Below are positions 36,389-46,000 of a stretch of 48,201 nt of DNA, in pieces. The DNA is taken from the NCBI GenBank assembly GCA_002691205.1, contig NZHD01000069.1, forward strand, positions 1 to 48,201. Direction: 5' to 3'. Made by a program: the position numbers and the translations under genes. Each line of letters opens with the position of its first letter. The stretch's first letter is position 1. The notes below the pieces were generated by a model. That model had not been told where the DNA came from. It made no database searches and saw only the letters and a list, made by a program, of their open reading frames with translations. This DNA comes from Deltaproteobacteria bacterium (lineage in GTDB: Bacteria > Myxococcota_A > UBA9160 > UBA4427).

Positions 36389-36691
36389 TCCCCCTGGGTA
36401 ATCTGGATTCGATTCACCCGCATTCCGTGTGTATTTTATCGGCAACATTCCGAAGAAGTTGAGCTCTATCCGCCCCCCAAACCCGGGTGTGTCTTTTTGA
36501 ATACGCGGCAAACCTTGTCTCTTAAATGATATTCCGTGTCTTAATCACTACACCCGTAGGCCCTTTCAAAGGCTCCTTCGGGCCTGGTTCTTCGGCCTCA
36601 AACCTGCCCCTCGTCACGACTCAGGAAACTCTCTAACACTGAATCGTGAATTCGGATGTGCACAACGCGCTCATGTTGGCTAGCAACTAGG

Positions 36692-36751
36692 ACAGAGAAC
36701 GCAGCGGGTTTGTCTGCACAGAAAGTCGCGGGCAGCCCGTTCTCTGTTTTT
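36692..36751 (+). terminator. Terminator-like hairpin with T-run and no gene before it
   Basis: ACAGAGAACG (36692-36701) and CGTTCTCTGT (36738-36747) pair perfectly over ten bases, enclosing a 36-base loop, and are followed by five T (36747-36751). No plus-strand gene lies upstream, so the element would end a short RNA begun in this region, or act as an attenuator in the leader of the TonB operon. Confidence 0.45.
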
Positions 36752-36840
36752 AAACATTCATAAGATCCACAAACACAGACGAATCGTCTTATTCAAGATA
36801 CGGATTAAACCCGTGTCCACTATATAAGCTGGGGGATAAG

Positions 36841-37644
36841 TTGAGAACCTTCACGTGCGTCCTCTCCGGACGACGTTCCTTTTCATTCGCGACGAGCCTT
36901 GCGGGCATCCTGCTCGTAGGTTTCGCGGGAACAGCTATGGCGCAGCAGAACATCGACACCGCCATTGCTGAAGAACGTCAAGACAATGATAAATCCATCG
37001 CGTCGCAAAATCGCATCAATGTCATCGATGACGAGACCGACGAAATGGCGGTGCAGTACCGCGCAACACTCGACACCATCGAGTCACTTCGTGTGTACAA
37101 CGCCCAACTTGAGAAGCTCATCGCTTCACAAGAAGAAGAGCTGGCTTCCCTGGATGACCAGATCGGAAATGTGACCCAAGTCGGTCGAGAGGTGACCCCT
37201 CTCATGCTTCGCATGGTGGATGCGCTCGCGACCTTCGTCGCCGCAGACGTTCCTATGCTGATGACCGAACGGGCCGAACGCATCGCCAACCTTCAAACAT
37301 TGATGGACCGGGCGGATGTCGAGGACTCCGAGAAGTATCGTCGAATCATGGAGGCCTACCAAATCGAAAACGAGTACGGCCGAACCATCGAGGTCTACCA
37401 AGACACACTTTCAATGGATGGCGAGGCTCGCACGCTGGACTTTCTCCGAGTCGGCCGCGTCGCCTTGCTGTATCAGACCCTGGACGGTGAAGAAGTGGGT
37501 GCCTGGGACCAAAAGGCTCGAGAATGGGTCGAACTCCCAAGCTCCTACTTGGACTCCATTCGAAAGGGCATTCGGATTGCCCGCAAGCAACTCGCGCCGG
37601 ACATGATCCGTGTCCCCGTCGCCGCGCCGGAGGATAAGAGCTGA
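36841..37644 (+). CDS. DUF3450 periplasmic coiled-coil protein of the TonB system
   Basis: The 267-residue precursor has a signal peptide (FATSLAGILLVGFAGTAMA, cleavage before QQN). A long coiled coil follows (about 38-110, DTIESLRVYNAQLEKLIASQEEEL) and then a beta-rich C-terminal part (TLDFLRVGRVALLYQTLDGEEVGAWD). This is the DUF3450 family, always found at the head of the TonB2/TtpC-type operons of Vibrio, Shewanella and relatives. It probably sits in the periplasm and works with TtpC. The start codon is TTG with GGGGG close upstream. Its stop shares a base with the ttpC start (TGATG). Confidence 0.85.
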   Translation: MRTFTCVLSGRRSFSFATSLAGILLVGFAGTAMAQQNIDTAIAEERQDNDKSIASQNRINVIDDETDEMAVQYRATLDTIESLRVYNAQLEKLIASQEEELASLDDQIGNVTQVGREVTPLMLRMVDALATFVAADVPMLMTERAERIANLQTLMDRADVEDSEKYRRIMEAYQIENEYGRTIEVYQDTLSMDGEARTLDFLRVGRVALLYQTLDGEEVGAWDQKAREWVELPSSYLDSIRKGIRIARKQLAPDMIRVPVAAPEDKS

Positions 37645-39068
37645 TGAAACGTTTACTCCTGGGCCTACTCGCCCTCACCTTTGGAATGCAGCTCGCCGGT
37701 TTTGCCGTGGCCCAAGACGCTGCCCCCGCAAAAGCAGCACCGGCTGTCACTCAACAAGAGATTGAAACCCTTTCCCTCGATGAACTCCTTGAACGCGTGC
37801 GTACCGGCTGGCGCGCTGAGCGAGTTGAGAATGAAGCTCGCGAAAAGGACTTCCGCAGCGCTCGGAGTCGTCAAGCTGGCCTCCTTGAACAAGCTCTTCA
37901 GTCCAAGCAATTCGAAGAAGATCGAGCCGCCTTCCTTGAGCAGAGTTTTGAAGACAACGAAGTGTCTATCGCCGAACAAGAAGATTTGTTGGCTCAAAAA
38001 CTTGGAACCCTGGGAGAGCTCTTCGGCGTTGTGCGCCAAGTGGCCGGAGACACCCGGAGCCAAGTGGAGAACTCCATTATCAGTTCCGAATTCCCCAACC
38101 GGCTCCCCTTCCTCGATGCTCTAGGACAGAGCAAAGAACTTCCTTCCATCGAAAATCTCGAGGGACTCTGGGCCACCCTGCTTGAGGAAATGATCGAATC
38201 CAGCCAGGTCAGCCGCTACACGACCTCAGTTGTCCGTGCGAGTGGAGAAGAAGAACCCATGGAAGTCATTCGGGTCGGCGCATTCAATGCCGTCGGAGAT
38301 GACCAATACCTTAAATGGATTCCTGATGTTCAGAAACTTGGAGAGATTGGAAGACAGCCTGCTCCGAAATACGTAGACACCGTGGCTGACCTAGAAGAGG
38401 CTACGACTGGGCTCGTCAAGTTCGCAATCGACCCTGCGCGTGGTCAAATCTTGGCACTCCTCGTCTCTACCCCAACTTTCCGCGAGCGCCTCGATTACGG
38501 CGGAACCGTGGGTTACGCCATTATCATTCTCGGACTCTCCACGTTCATCTTCGGCCTCATCCGACTCGGTTATGTCACCATCATTAGCCGCAAAGTGGCG
38601 AGCCAGAAGAAGACATCTGTTCCCGACGAGGGCAACCCGCTCGGCCGTGTTTTGAAAGTCCATGCCGACAACAAAGACATGGATACTGAAACATTGGAAC
38701 TACGCCTTGAGGAACAGGTTCTCAAAGAGACAGCCAAGATCGAAGGCTTCCTCTGGCTAATCAAGGTGGTTTCTGCCGTAGCGCCCCTCATGGGGCTCCT
38801 GGGAACGGTGACCGGTATGATCAATACCTTCCAAATCATTACCCTGTTCGGAACAGGCGACCCGAAGATGATGGCCAGCGGCATCTCGGAAGCGCTTGTG
38901 ACGACCATGCTTGGTCTGGTGGTGGCGATCCCATTGGTGCTCATGCACAGCCTCTTGGCCAGCATGGCCAAAGGCATCACCACTGTCCTGGAAGAACAGA
39001 GCACTGGGCTCATCGCCAATCAATCCGAGGCCGAAGGCGCAGGTCGCCCCGGCGTGGATCGAGCCTAA
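37644..39068 (+). CDS. ttpC: TtpC-type ExbB-like protein with periplasmic extension
   Basis: The 474-residue protein has a signal peptide (LLLGLLALTFGMQLAGFAVA) and a long periplasmic coiled-coil region (about 30-150, ERVENEAREKDFRSARS). A globular part follows, then three membrane helices near the C-terminus: YAIIILGLSTFIFGLIRLGY, APLMGLLGTVTGMINTF and MLGLVVAIPLVLMHSLLA. The last two are the MotA/TolQ/ExbB signature. This is the TtpC protein of the TonB2 system, which passes energy from a separate ExbB/ExbD motor to TonB. It is translationally coupled to the DUF3450 gene and followed by exbB after 29 bases. Confidence 0.85.
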   Translation: MKRLLLGLLALTFGMQLAGFAVAQDAAPAKAAPAVTQQEIETLSLDELLERVRTGWRAERVENEAREKDFRSARSRQAGLLEQALQSKQFEEDRAAFLEQSFEDNEVSIAEQEDLLAQKLGTLGELFGVVRQVAGDTRSQVENSIISSEFPNRLPFLDALGQSKELPSIENLEGLWATLLEEMIESSQVSRYTTSVVRASGEEEPMEVIRVGAFNAVGDDQYLKWIPDVQKLGEIGRQPAPKYVDTVADLEEATTGLVKFAIDPARGQILALLVSTPTFRERLDYGGTVGYAIIILGLSTFIFGLIRLGYVTIISRKVASQKKTSVPDEGNPLGRVLKVHADNKDMDTETLELRLEEQVLKETAKIEGFLWLIKVVSAVAPLMGLLGTVTGMINTFQIITLFGTGDPKMMASGISEALVTTMLGLVVAIPLVLMHSLLASMAKGITTVLEEQSTGLIANQSEAEGAGRPGVDRA

Positions 39069-39097
39069 TCGGTTCCTTAAGTTAAGGAAGATCAAAG

Positions 39098-39604
39098 ATG
39101 TTCGAAGCGGTTAGCGACTTCATAAATCGAGGGGGTGACGTACTCATCGTCATCTTCATTGTCACCATGGCCATGTGGACACTCATTCTAGAGCGCCAGT
39201 ACTACTTTAGAGTGAGTTACCCGCCGGTCGCTAAGGTCATTTTGAAGAGGTGGCATGATCGCTCGGACCAGATCTCCTGGAGAGCTCGGCAAATCCGATC
39301 CCTCTGGATCTCAGAGGCTTCGGCCGAGTTAAACCGATCCATCAGTCTCATCAACACACTTGTGGCGCTCTGCCCTCTCCTTGGGTTGCTCGGCACTGTG
39401 ACGGGGATGATCGAAGTCTTCGACGTGATGGCGACGGCAGGAAATAGCAATGCACGTGCGATGGCGGCCGGTGTATCTAAGGCGACGATTCCAACCATGG
39501 CCGGAATGGTCGCCGCACTCTCAGGTCTCTACTTTTCCGTACAACTCCAGCGTTTCGCTAAGGACCAAGGCGAAAAGCTGGCTGACCAGATGACCCACGA
39601 CTGA
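39098..39604 (+). CDS. exbB: Biopolymer transport protein ExbB
   Basis: The 168-residue protein is a compact ExbB with three membrane helices: DVLIVIFIVTMAMWTLI, then CPLLGLLGTVTGMIEVF and GMVAALSGLYFSV. It forms the pentameric proton channel around an ExbD dimer. The GLLGTVTGM motif and the shortened cytoplasmic loop are typical of ExbB2. AAGGAAG lies about eight bases before the ATG. Confidence 0.9.
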   Translation: MFEAVSDFINRGGDVLIVIFIVTMAMWTLILERQYYFRVSYPPVAKVILKRWHDRSDQISWRARQIRSLWISEASAELNRSISLINTLVALCPLLGLLGTVTGMIEVFDVMATAGNSNARAMAAGVSKATIPTMAGMVAALSGLYFSVQLQRFAKDQGEKLADQMTHD

Positions 39605-39645
39605 CGAGCTTCGTGCTCGCAATTTAAAGAATGGCGGCATAGACA

Positions 39646-40053
39646 ATGCGTCGTAGAAGAGCCACTCAGGAAGAAGAAGCTGAGATCAACATCACACCCA
39701 TGCTCGATGTGGTGTTTATCATGCTTATTTTCTTCATCGTCACGGCCTCGTTCGTCAAAGAATCCGGGATTGATGTGAATCGTCCGGATGCAGCGACGGC
39801 GACCGTTAAGGAACGCGGCAACATCTTGGTCGCGATCACCGACAACAACCAGATATGGATCGACCGACGCCAGGTCGATGTTCGCTCTGTCCGAGCGAAC
39901 ATCGAACGACTGCATGCGGAAAATCCGCAGGGAGCCGTTGTAATCCAGGCAGACGAAAACTCCAAGAATGGCCTTTTGGTTCAGGTCATGGATGCTGCAC
40001 GCCAAGCCGGAGTTTTTAACGTATCCATCGCAGCAAATGAGGCCGCTGAATAG
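39646..40053 (+). CDS. exbD: Biopolymer transport protein ExbD
   Basis: The 135-residue protein has a short basic and acidic cytoplasmic N-terminus and one membrane helix with INITPMLDVVFIMLIFFIV, in which D21 is the proton-binding aspartate. A periplasmic domain (about 50-135) follows. It is a standard-length ExbD and the working partner of the ExbB just upstream. It contrasts with the two long ExbD-like proteins at 28476-30307. Confidence 0.92.
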   Translation: MRRRRATQEEEAEINITPMLDVVFIMLIFFIVTASFVKESGIDVNRPDAATATVKERGNILVAITDNNQIWIDRRQVDVRSVRANIERLHAENPQGAVVIQADENSKNGLLVQVMDAARQAGVFNVSIAANEAAE

Positions 40054-40059
40054 CCCGGA

Positions 40060-40677
40060 ATGCCCCTTCTCTTACGCCACATTGTCGCCGCTCTAGTCGC
40101 CCTTTCTGTCACCTTCGGCCTGTTTTATTTCATGCAGGCTTTGATCTCCATGGGAATGGACCGCGGAGCTGATATCAAAAAGGGTCGTGTCATCGAGTTT
40201 GTCCGTCTTCGACGTGACTCGGACCTCATGACTCGGAAGCGTGAACTGCCGAAGAAAGAGAAACCGCCTGAACCTCCTCCGCCGCCTGAACTGCAAATGT
40301 CTCAAACAGATGCACCGAGCGCGGACACCATGGCGATCGCGGCTCCTTCTCTGGATGTAGGCCCAGAATTAGGCGGCCCCAATCTTGGAGCCGGTGCAAG
40401 TGATTCAGACAGCGTCCCTCTCGTTCGCGTCCCTCCCCAATATCCGATCCGAGCTTCAGAGCGCGGAATCGAGGGCTGGGTTGTGCTCAGTTTCACGATC
40501 ACCGAAACCGGCACTGTGCGTGACGCGAAGGTCATTGATGCCAAACCTAAACGTATTTTTAACCGCGCAGCCATTCAGGCGATTCGAAAATGGAAGTACC
40601 GTCCCCGGGTCGTGGACGGCACAGCAGTCACTCGAACCGAAGAAGTCAAGCTCTCCTTCGACCTTGACGACGCCTGA
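40060..40677 (+). CDS. tonB: Energy transducer TonB
   Basis: The 205-residue protein has an N-terminal membrane helix (VAALVALSVTFGLFYFMQAL). A proline-rich spacer (KKEKPPEPPPPPELQ) spans the periplasm. The C-terminal TonB domain (about 125-205) contains VPPQYPIRASERGIEGWVVL and AIRKWKYRPRVVDG. It carries energy from ExbB/ExbD, via TtpC, to outer-membrane receptors such as the one at 32715-35351. It starts six bases after the exbD stop. Confidence 0.93.
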   Translation: MPLLLRHIVAALVALSVTFGLFYFMQALISMGMDRGADIKKGRVIEFVRLRRDSDLMTRKRELPKKEKPPEPPPPPELQMSQTDAPSADTMAIAAPSLDVGPELGGPNLGAGASDSDSVPLVRVPPQYPIRASERGIEGWVVLSFTITETGTVRDAKVIDAKPKRIFNRAAIQAIRKWKYRPRVVDGTAVTRTEEVKLSFDLDDA

Positions 40678-40731
40678 ACTTTTTTGAGGCTCGCAGCATC
40701 TCAAGAGAGTGTTCTAAAGGAGGTATTCTAG

Positions 40732-42009
40732 ATGGTCTTTCCCCGAACTCCAGCTTCAGTACTACGCGCCCTCACCGTCTTTCTCGTGATCGGTTTCCTT
40801 GCCTTTTCAGGAGCCGCCCCCCTAGACGCCGCTGAGAAGAAAAAGAAGAAGTCTCGGAAGAACTTCATCCCCAGTGAATCGGTGGGGAAGAAACTCATGA
40901 AGATCCAAGAGTTCATGGAGGAGGAGCAGTGGGAAGAGGCCCTAGGCATCATCACCCCGCTCACCCAAAAGAAGCGACTGAAGAAGTTCGACAAAGCCAA
41001 TCTTTATATGTTCCAAGGTTTTAATCTGGGAGCCCTCGAGCGATACGACGAGACCCTCGTCGCCTTCGAGAACGCACTGGCCATCGACTATCTCCCGGAC
41101 TCGGCGACTCAACAGCTTAAATACAACCTCGGGCAACTCTACCTAGGGCAGCAGAACTACGATCGAGCCATCGAACTTTTCGAAGATTGGCTTGCGAATG
41201 CCGAAAAACCGGACGCTCAGGCCAGCTTCATGATCACCATCGCATATGTGGGCAAAGACGACTGGCCCTCTGCGTTGGTGTGGGCGAGAAAGTCTGTGGA
41301 TCTCTCGGCCAGCCCCGTGGAAAACAGACTCCGTCTTCAGTTAGCCGCAGAGTTCCAAAACGGAAACATGCCCGAGGTCTTAGAAACTTTAAAAACACTC
41401 GCCACCCTGTTTCCCAAAAAGGACTACTACCTTCAATTGGCCCACGGCTACTCTCAAGTCGGCCAAGAGGAGGATGCACTGGCTCTCCTCGAGCTCGCCT
41501 ACCTCCAGAACTTCTTGGACAAAGAACGAGACCTGACAAATCTGACTCAACGATACCTCTATCACAGCCTCCCCTGGCCTGGAGCCAAAGTCATGCAAAA
41601 GGGGCTCGAAGATGAGATTATCGAAACCAATTCTGAAAACTTAGAGCTTTACGCGAACTCGCTACTCCACGCACGAGAATACGACATGGCCATTGGGCCA
41701 CTCACTGAGGCCGCTGAGACTTCTGAAGATGGCGACCTCTATCACCGTGTCGCCCAAGTGCATATCGAAGTCGAGAATTGGAAATCGGCTCGCAAGGCTC
41801 TCGAGAAAGCCGTCCAAAAAGGGAGCCTTCGTGACGAAGGGAGTGTTCAGCTTCTTCTCGGAATTGCGAACTTCAACGAGAAAAGATACGTATCCGCTCG
41901 CAAGGCTTTTAATGAAGCCGCCAAGAACGAGCGAAATGCGGACAGCGCGAGCAAGTGGCTTGAGCATGTTGAACGAGCCTCCAGCGCAAACGAGTCACAG
42001 CAAAGCTAG
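40732..42009 (+). CDS. Tetratricopeptide-repeat protein of the TonB2 operon
   Basis: The 425-residue precursor has a signal sequence (LRALTVFLVIGFLAFSG) and a very basic patch after it (KKKKKSRK). At least five tetratricopeptide-like helical pairs follow (for example NLYMFQGFNLGALERYDETLVAFENAL and LYHRVAQVHIEVENWKSARKALEKA). It is the sixth and last gene of the TonB2-type operon, a position where TPR proteins are standard. It is likely a periplasmic scaffold. A textbook AAAGGAGGT lies seven bases before the ATG. Confidence 0.85.
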   Translation: MVFPRTPASVLRALTVFLVIGFLAFSGAAPLDAAEKKKKKSRKNFIPSESVGKKLMKIQEFMEEEQWEEALGIITPLTQKKRLKKFDKANLYMFQGFNLGALERYDETLVAFENALAIDYLPDSATQQLKYNLGQLYLGQQNYDRAIELFEDWLANAEKPDAQASFMITIAYVGKDDWPSALVWARKSVDLSASPVENRLRLQLAAEFQNGNMPEVLETLKTLATLFPKKDYYLQLAHGYSQVGQEEDALALLELAYLQNFLDKERDLTNLTQRYLYHSLPWPGAKVMQKGLEDEIIETNSENLELYANSLLHAREYDMAIGPLTEAAETSEDGDLYHRVAQVHIEVENWKSARKALEKAVQKGSLRDEGSVQLLLGIANFNEKRYVSARKAFNEAAKNERNADSASKWLEHVERASSANESQQS

Positions 42010-42047
42010 AGCAATCGATCTAGGTTCCACGAATTGGGGATCTGTCC

Positions 42048-42992
42048 ATGGTCGACTCCAAATTCTATAGAAAAGGCCTCGAGGATCTCGGAGACGGCCT
42101 GTTCGCATGGATGCAGCCCGATGGCTCATGGGGCTACAGCAACGCAGGCCTAGTCACGGACGGAGATCAATCTCTGCTGGTCGACACGCTCTTCGACCTC
42201 CCGTTGACTGAGTCCATGCTCGTAGCCATGCGGGACGCCTCCCCGGCCGCTCACAAAATCGACACGCTCGTGAATACGCATGCCAACGGCGACCACACCT
42301 ACGGCAACCAACTCGTCAAAGACGCAGTGATTATCGCTTCAAAGAGCAGCGCTCTTGAAATGACTGAAGTCACACCCGCGGTCATGGCTGAGATGATGCG
42401 ACATGCCGATGAACTCGGTGAAACGGGCGTCTATCTCAAACGAATTTTTGGCGCTTTCGACTTTGAATCCATTACAAGCACCTTACCGACTCAAACCTTC
42501 GAAAACGAGCACGTGCATCACGTCGGGGACAAAGAAGTTCGCCTCATCGAGGTCGGCCCGGCACACACACGCGGTGATGTCCTCGTCCATGTGCCCGGGG
42601 CAGATACGATCTACACGGGAGATATTCTTTTTATCGACGGGACCCCGATTATGTGGGAGGGGCCCGTCGAAAATTATATCCGGGCCTGTGAACTCATCCT
42701 TGAACTCAAGCCAAGCATCATCATCCCCGGCCACGGCCCAATGACCGACGCGGCTGGCGTGCGCGGAGTCCAAGATTATCTCATTTACATTCGAGACGAG
42801 GCTAAGATTCGATACGACGCAGGCCTTTCAGCTCAAGATGCCGCTCGCGATATTGCCCTCGCAGATTTTTCATCATGGCTCGATTCAGAGCGCATCGCCG
42901 TCAACGTCTACACCCTCTACCGTGAGTTCGGCTCAACCGAGCCACCTCCTGAACCCCTTGAAGTTTTTCAACTCATGGCCGAACTCGCGTAG
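42048..42992 (+). CDS. MBL-fold hydrolase with HxNxDH zinc motif
   Basis: The 314-residue cytoplasmic protein has a metallo-beta-lactamase domain with THANGDHTYGN as its first motif: H78-A-N80-G-D82-H83, in which asparagine replaces the second histidine of HxHxDH. Later ligands are VGPAHTRGD, YTGDILF and IIPGHGP. The asparagine variant occurs in a known subgroup and may give a changed metal site. The C-terminal 70 residues are helical. The substrate is unknown. It follows the TPR gene by 38 bases on the same strand and could be a distal member of the operon, but has no functional link I can see. Confidence 0.75.
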   Translation: MVDSKFYRKGLEDLGDGLFAWMQPDGSWGYSNAGLVTDGDQSLLVDTLFDLPLTESMLVAMRDASPAAHKIDTLVNTHANGDHTYGNQLVKDAVIIASKSSALEMTEVTPAVMAEMMRHADELGETGVYLKRIFGAFDFESITSTLPTQTFENEHVHHVGDKEVRLIEVGPAHTRGDVLVHVPGADTIYTGDILFIDGTPIMWEGPVENYIRACELILELKPSIIIPGHGPMTDAAGVRGVQDYLIYIRDEAKIRYDAGLSAQDAARDIALADFSSWLDSERIAVNVYTLYREFGSTEPPPEPLEVFQLMAELA

Positions 42993-43018
42993 CGTAAGCC
43001 TCATGTCCATCAGTGCCC

Positions 43019-46000
43019 TTACTTCAAAGAAGTCGGACTCGGTTTAAAGCCACGGAGCTCCGCCACGCTGGGGCGAGCTAAGACTGACTCACACGTTTCT
43101 GGCTTCGCGAGAAAACTTAGGACCGAAGGCGCATTCAGCCCCGTAGAGGCCATCATCGAATCTGTGGTGGAGCCGACGCCGACCACGACGTTCGCGACCT
43201 GAGGGGAAACTGCCCGCACGGCCCGAAGTGTTCGACCAATCAAGCCTCGCGCAAGGTCAGTGGCCGTCTGAAAGGGCTCGGGCCGAACTGACAAATTTTC
43301 AATCGGGCCCTCGATTCGAATTGCGGCCGTGATCGACGTGGCGATTGCTCTCTTAAGGTGCGGTCTGAGCAATAGATCGAGATGGTCGGTCTTCAGATTC
43401 GCCACTCCGACACCGCGAACCAATTTAATCGGTGTATCCCACAAAAGCCCTTCCGTATGAACCACTCCTTTTTCGGATTTAAGAGCCAAAATCAAACAAT
43501 TCATGGGCTGCTGCCCTCCCCGTGACAGAGAGCCCAGCCCGAGTTGCAGAGCGTCAGCGTACCGATCAAGGACACTCCCATGCTGAACGTAAAGAAGCGC
43601 CCCCCCGTCCAGCCCCGCAAGAAGTTCTTTTTTGGATGAGCCTGATGTTTTGAGATCCATCGCCCATTCCGCACGACCCGAGATCGCATGGGCTTGCCCA
43701 AACCAACCGGCCATGGCCGAAACGTCCATGCCTTTCGTTGAAAGTCCCATCGCGAATGAGGGAACTTGACCCGCCGCATCCAAGCGCCCCAAGGCCTGGG
43801 CACCTCCTCCCTCCCAAGTCAGATCAAGACGCGGGCCGTTCAAAACACCCTTCGCCCAGTCGAGAGAAAGCTGAAATTTTTCTCCCATCCAGCCTTTCCC
43901 TAAAATGACCTGGTCGGCTGTAAACTCAAAATCAGCCTGAGTCGTTTGCAACCAGCCAAAGTCTAGAGGGGGATCAGAGGTCGCCGACTGACCCTGAGTC
44001 CCAGAGCCTTTGACTTTGGCCTTTCCTTCTTCTCGAATGGCAAGCGCCGTGTCCACGAGATCAAATCGATTCGTGTGCAACCGAACTTTAAAAAGAGGTA
44101 TTTTCTGGGCATACAGCCAACCGCCGGAACCCGTCAACTGGGTTTTTCCCAGCTCTAGAGAGAGATCTTTTAACGATAGACTGACCGAGTCTCCTTCAAA
44201 ACGGCTCGCCACACGAACAGGAGCCCAAGCTGGCAATGCACGCCCAGCCACACCATCGAATACATCAAGACTTTTGGCCTCCAACGTAATCTGTCCTTGG
44301 GTCCCAACAAACTGGCTTCCCTTGAGTCGAGCACTCCCCTGTGCCACCAAAGATGTACCGTCGACACCATTGAGCTTTAAGACGATGTCTTCAATTCCCG
44401 CCTCATTCCCCGATTGGCCCCGCCACGTTCCGGAAAGTTCCACCGCTTCAAACTGGTCGAACGGCGAAGCGACCTCTTTCGCTGAAGAGTTCGAATTTTC
44501 AATCCGTGACTCAAGACGGAAATCAAGACCGCGCGGAGCCGGCCAAATCTCAGGCGCCTTACCTGAAACGCGGATAAATTGATTCTTCTCGGGCCCCGCC
44601 TCTCCCTTTAGGTTCACAAGCCCCCAGCCATCGGCGCTGCCCCGCACCGTGGCCGTCACAGCCACCGGCCCAAGAGCCAAGACCCGATGAGCCAGAGCGC
44701 GCTCGCGCGTCATAGACAAAATGGAGGAAACATTCTTCCCCAAACCACCGGGGGTCTCTTCCAATGCACTTACGATGGGCTCAATCCTCTTCGACACTAA
44801 AGATAGAGCCAATGTCGCATTGGTCTCGGAATTCTCATACTTCAGTTCACCTTTCATCCCGAGCTTCACGCCTGTTTTCAAAACGGCCTCGACTTCAATG
44901 TCTTCTAGCTTGGGAACGGTCAGGGTCCCCCTTAAGCTCGCTTTGGCTGAAACATTACCCACCGGCGGCAACTCCACACCCATCAAGGCAAAGATCCGAT
45001 TCACTCCATGTGTCTCGACTGCAATCTGAGATTCCACCCCTGCTCCATTGATTAAGTCTTCTATGTCTCCAGACATTGAAAGACTCAAATTTTTATCGGA
45101 GCCCAATTCAAGGCGCCCCGCCTTCAGCGACAAACCGTCCGGACCACGGCCCACTAGTTGTCCTGCGAAGTCAACCGCTCCCGCCTCTTTGGCCCATTTC
45201 TCCGCCTCTGGCTCTCCCACTTCCTGTGCGAGAAAGGCCGGCTCGTCACTCTTTAAAGTGACCTCTAGAGAAGTCTTCGAAAAGTCCGAGGGCAAACCCG
45301 TAAACCCCTTCAGATCACCCTGTAAGGCTTTTCCTGAGAAGCTTCCCGTAAAAGCCACCTTGAGCCCGGCCGAAGGCGAGCCTCCTTGAGACGCCTGAGT
45401 CGTCTCTGGGAGGCTGTATGTTCCCTGAATCAGCAAGGGATGCCCATTTAAGTCGCCCTTGAGATTTGCTTGCCCCGGAGCTTTCCCTTCTGGACGACTC
45501 ACATACAAGCTTTTCAAGTCCAGCTTGACCTCACGAGCCGTTATCTCATCTCGGTACTGGAGACTCAGAAAATCGACTTTCAGATCGGCCACGCGACCCA
45601 GGAGGTCACTATCGCCCTCCTGCGTTGAGTCCTCTGCGGCCGGAACTGGATTCACCGGTTCTAGAGACCAGTTCCCTTGCCCCTTTGCGTCCCTAATCAG
45701 AAAAACATTTACACGGGAGAGGGCCAATTCGCCGAGGACCACTTGCCGTTGAAAAAGCGAGCCCAAAAGATCGATGCGAATCCGAAGTTGCTCGACAGAC
45801 ACCAAGGACGTCTTCGAATCGAATGACGGATTCACCAAGGACAAGCCGTTCACCACTAGCCCAGGCGCGGGAAGCCACTCAAAATCCAATGGCTGACTTA
45901 ATTGGACGGTAAATCCGCTAACTTCCGAGAGCCGAGCTGTAAGGATCCTCTCAATCTGCCCCGAATCCAAAGCACTTCCAAGCCAACGCGAAAACAAGAA

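Larger units (their letters stand above)
36354..36840. other. Structured non-coding region upstream of the TonB operon
   Basis: These 487 bases separate the divergent M41-like gene and the DUF3450 gene and have no convincing reading frame. They hold at least three inverted repeats: 36373-36388, 36558-36585 (AGGCCC / GGGCCT with a 16-base loop) and 36692-36747 (followed by five T). A TATATAAG lies at 36821-36828, but it is too close to the DUF3450 start for a normal -10. I do not recognise a known riboswitch or RNA class. Confidence 0.5.

Noticed and set aside
36397..36425. Short match to the 5' end of tmRNA (CTGGATTCGA)
   Set aside because: No tag reading frame and no tRNA-like 3' end follow; a ten-base match is expected by chance.
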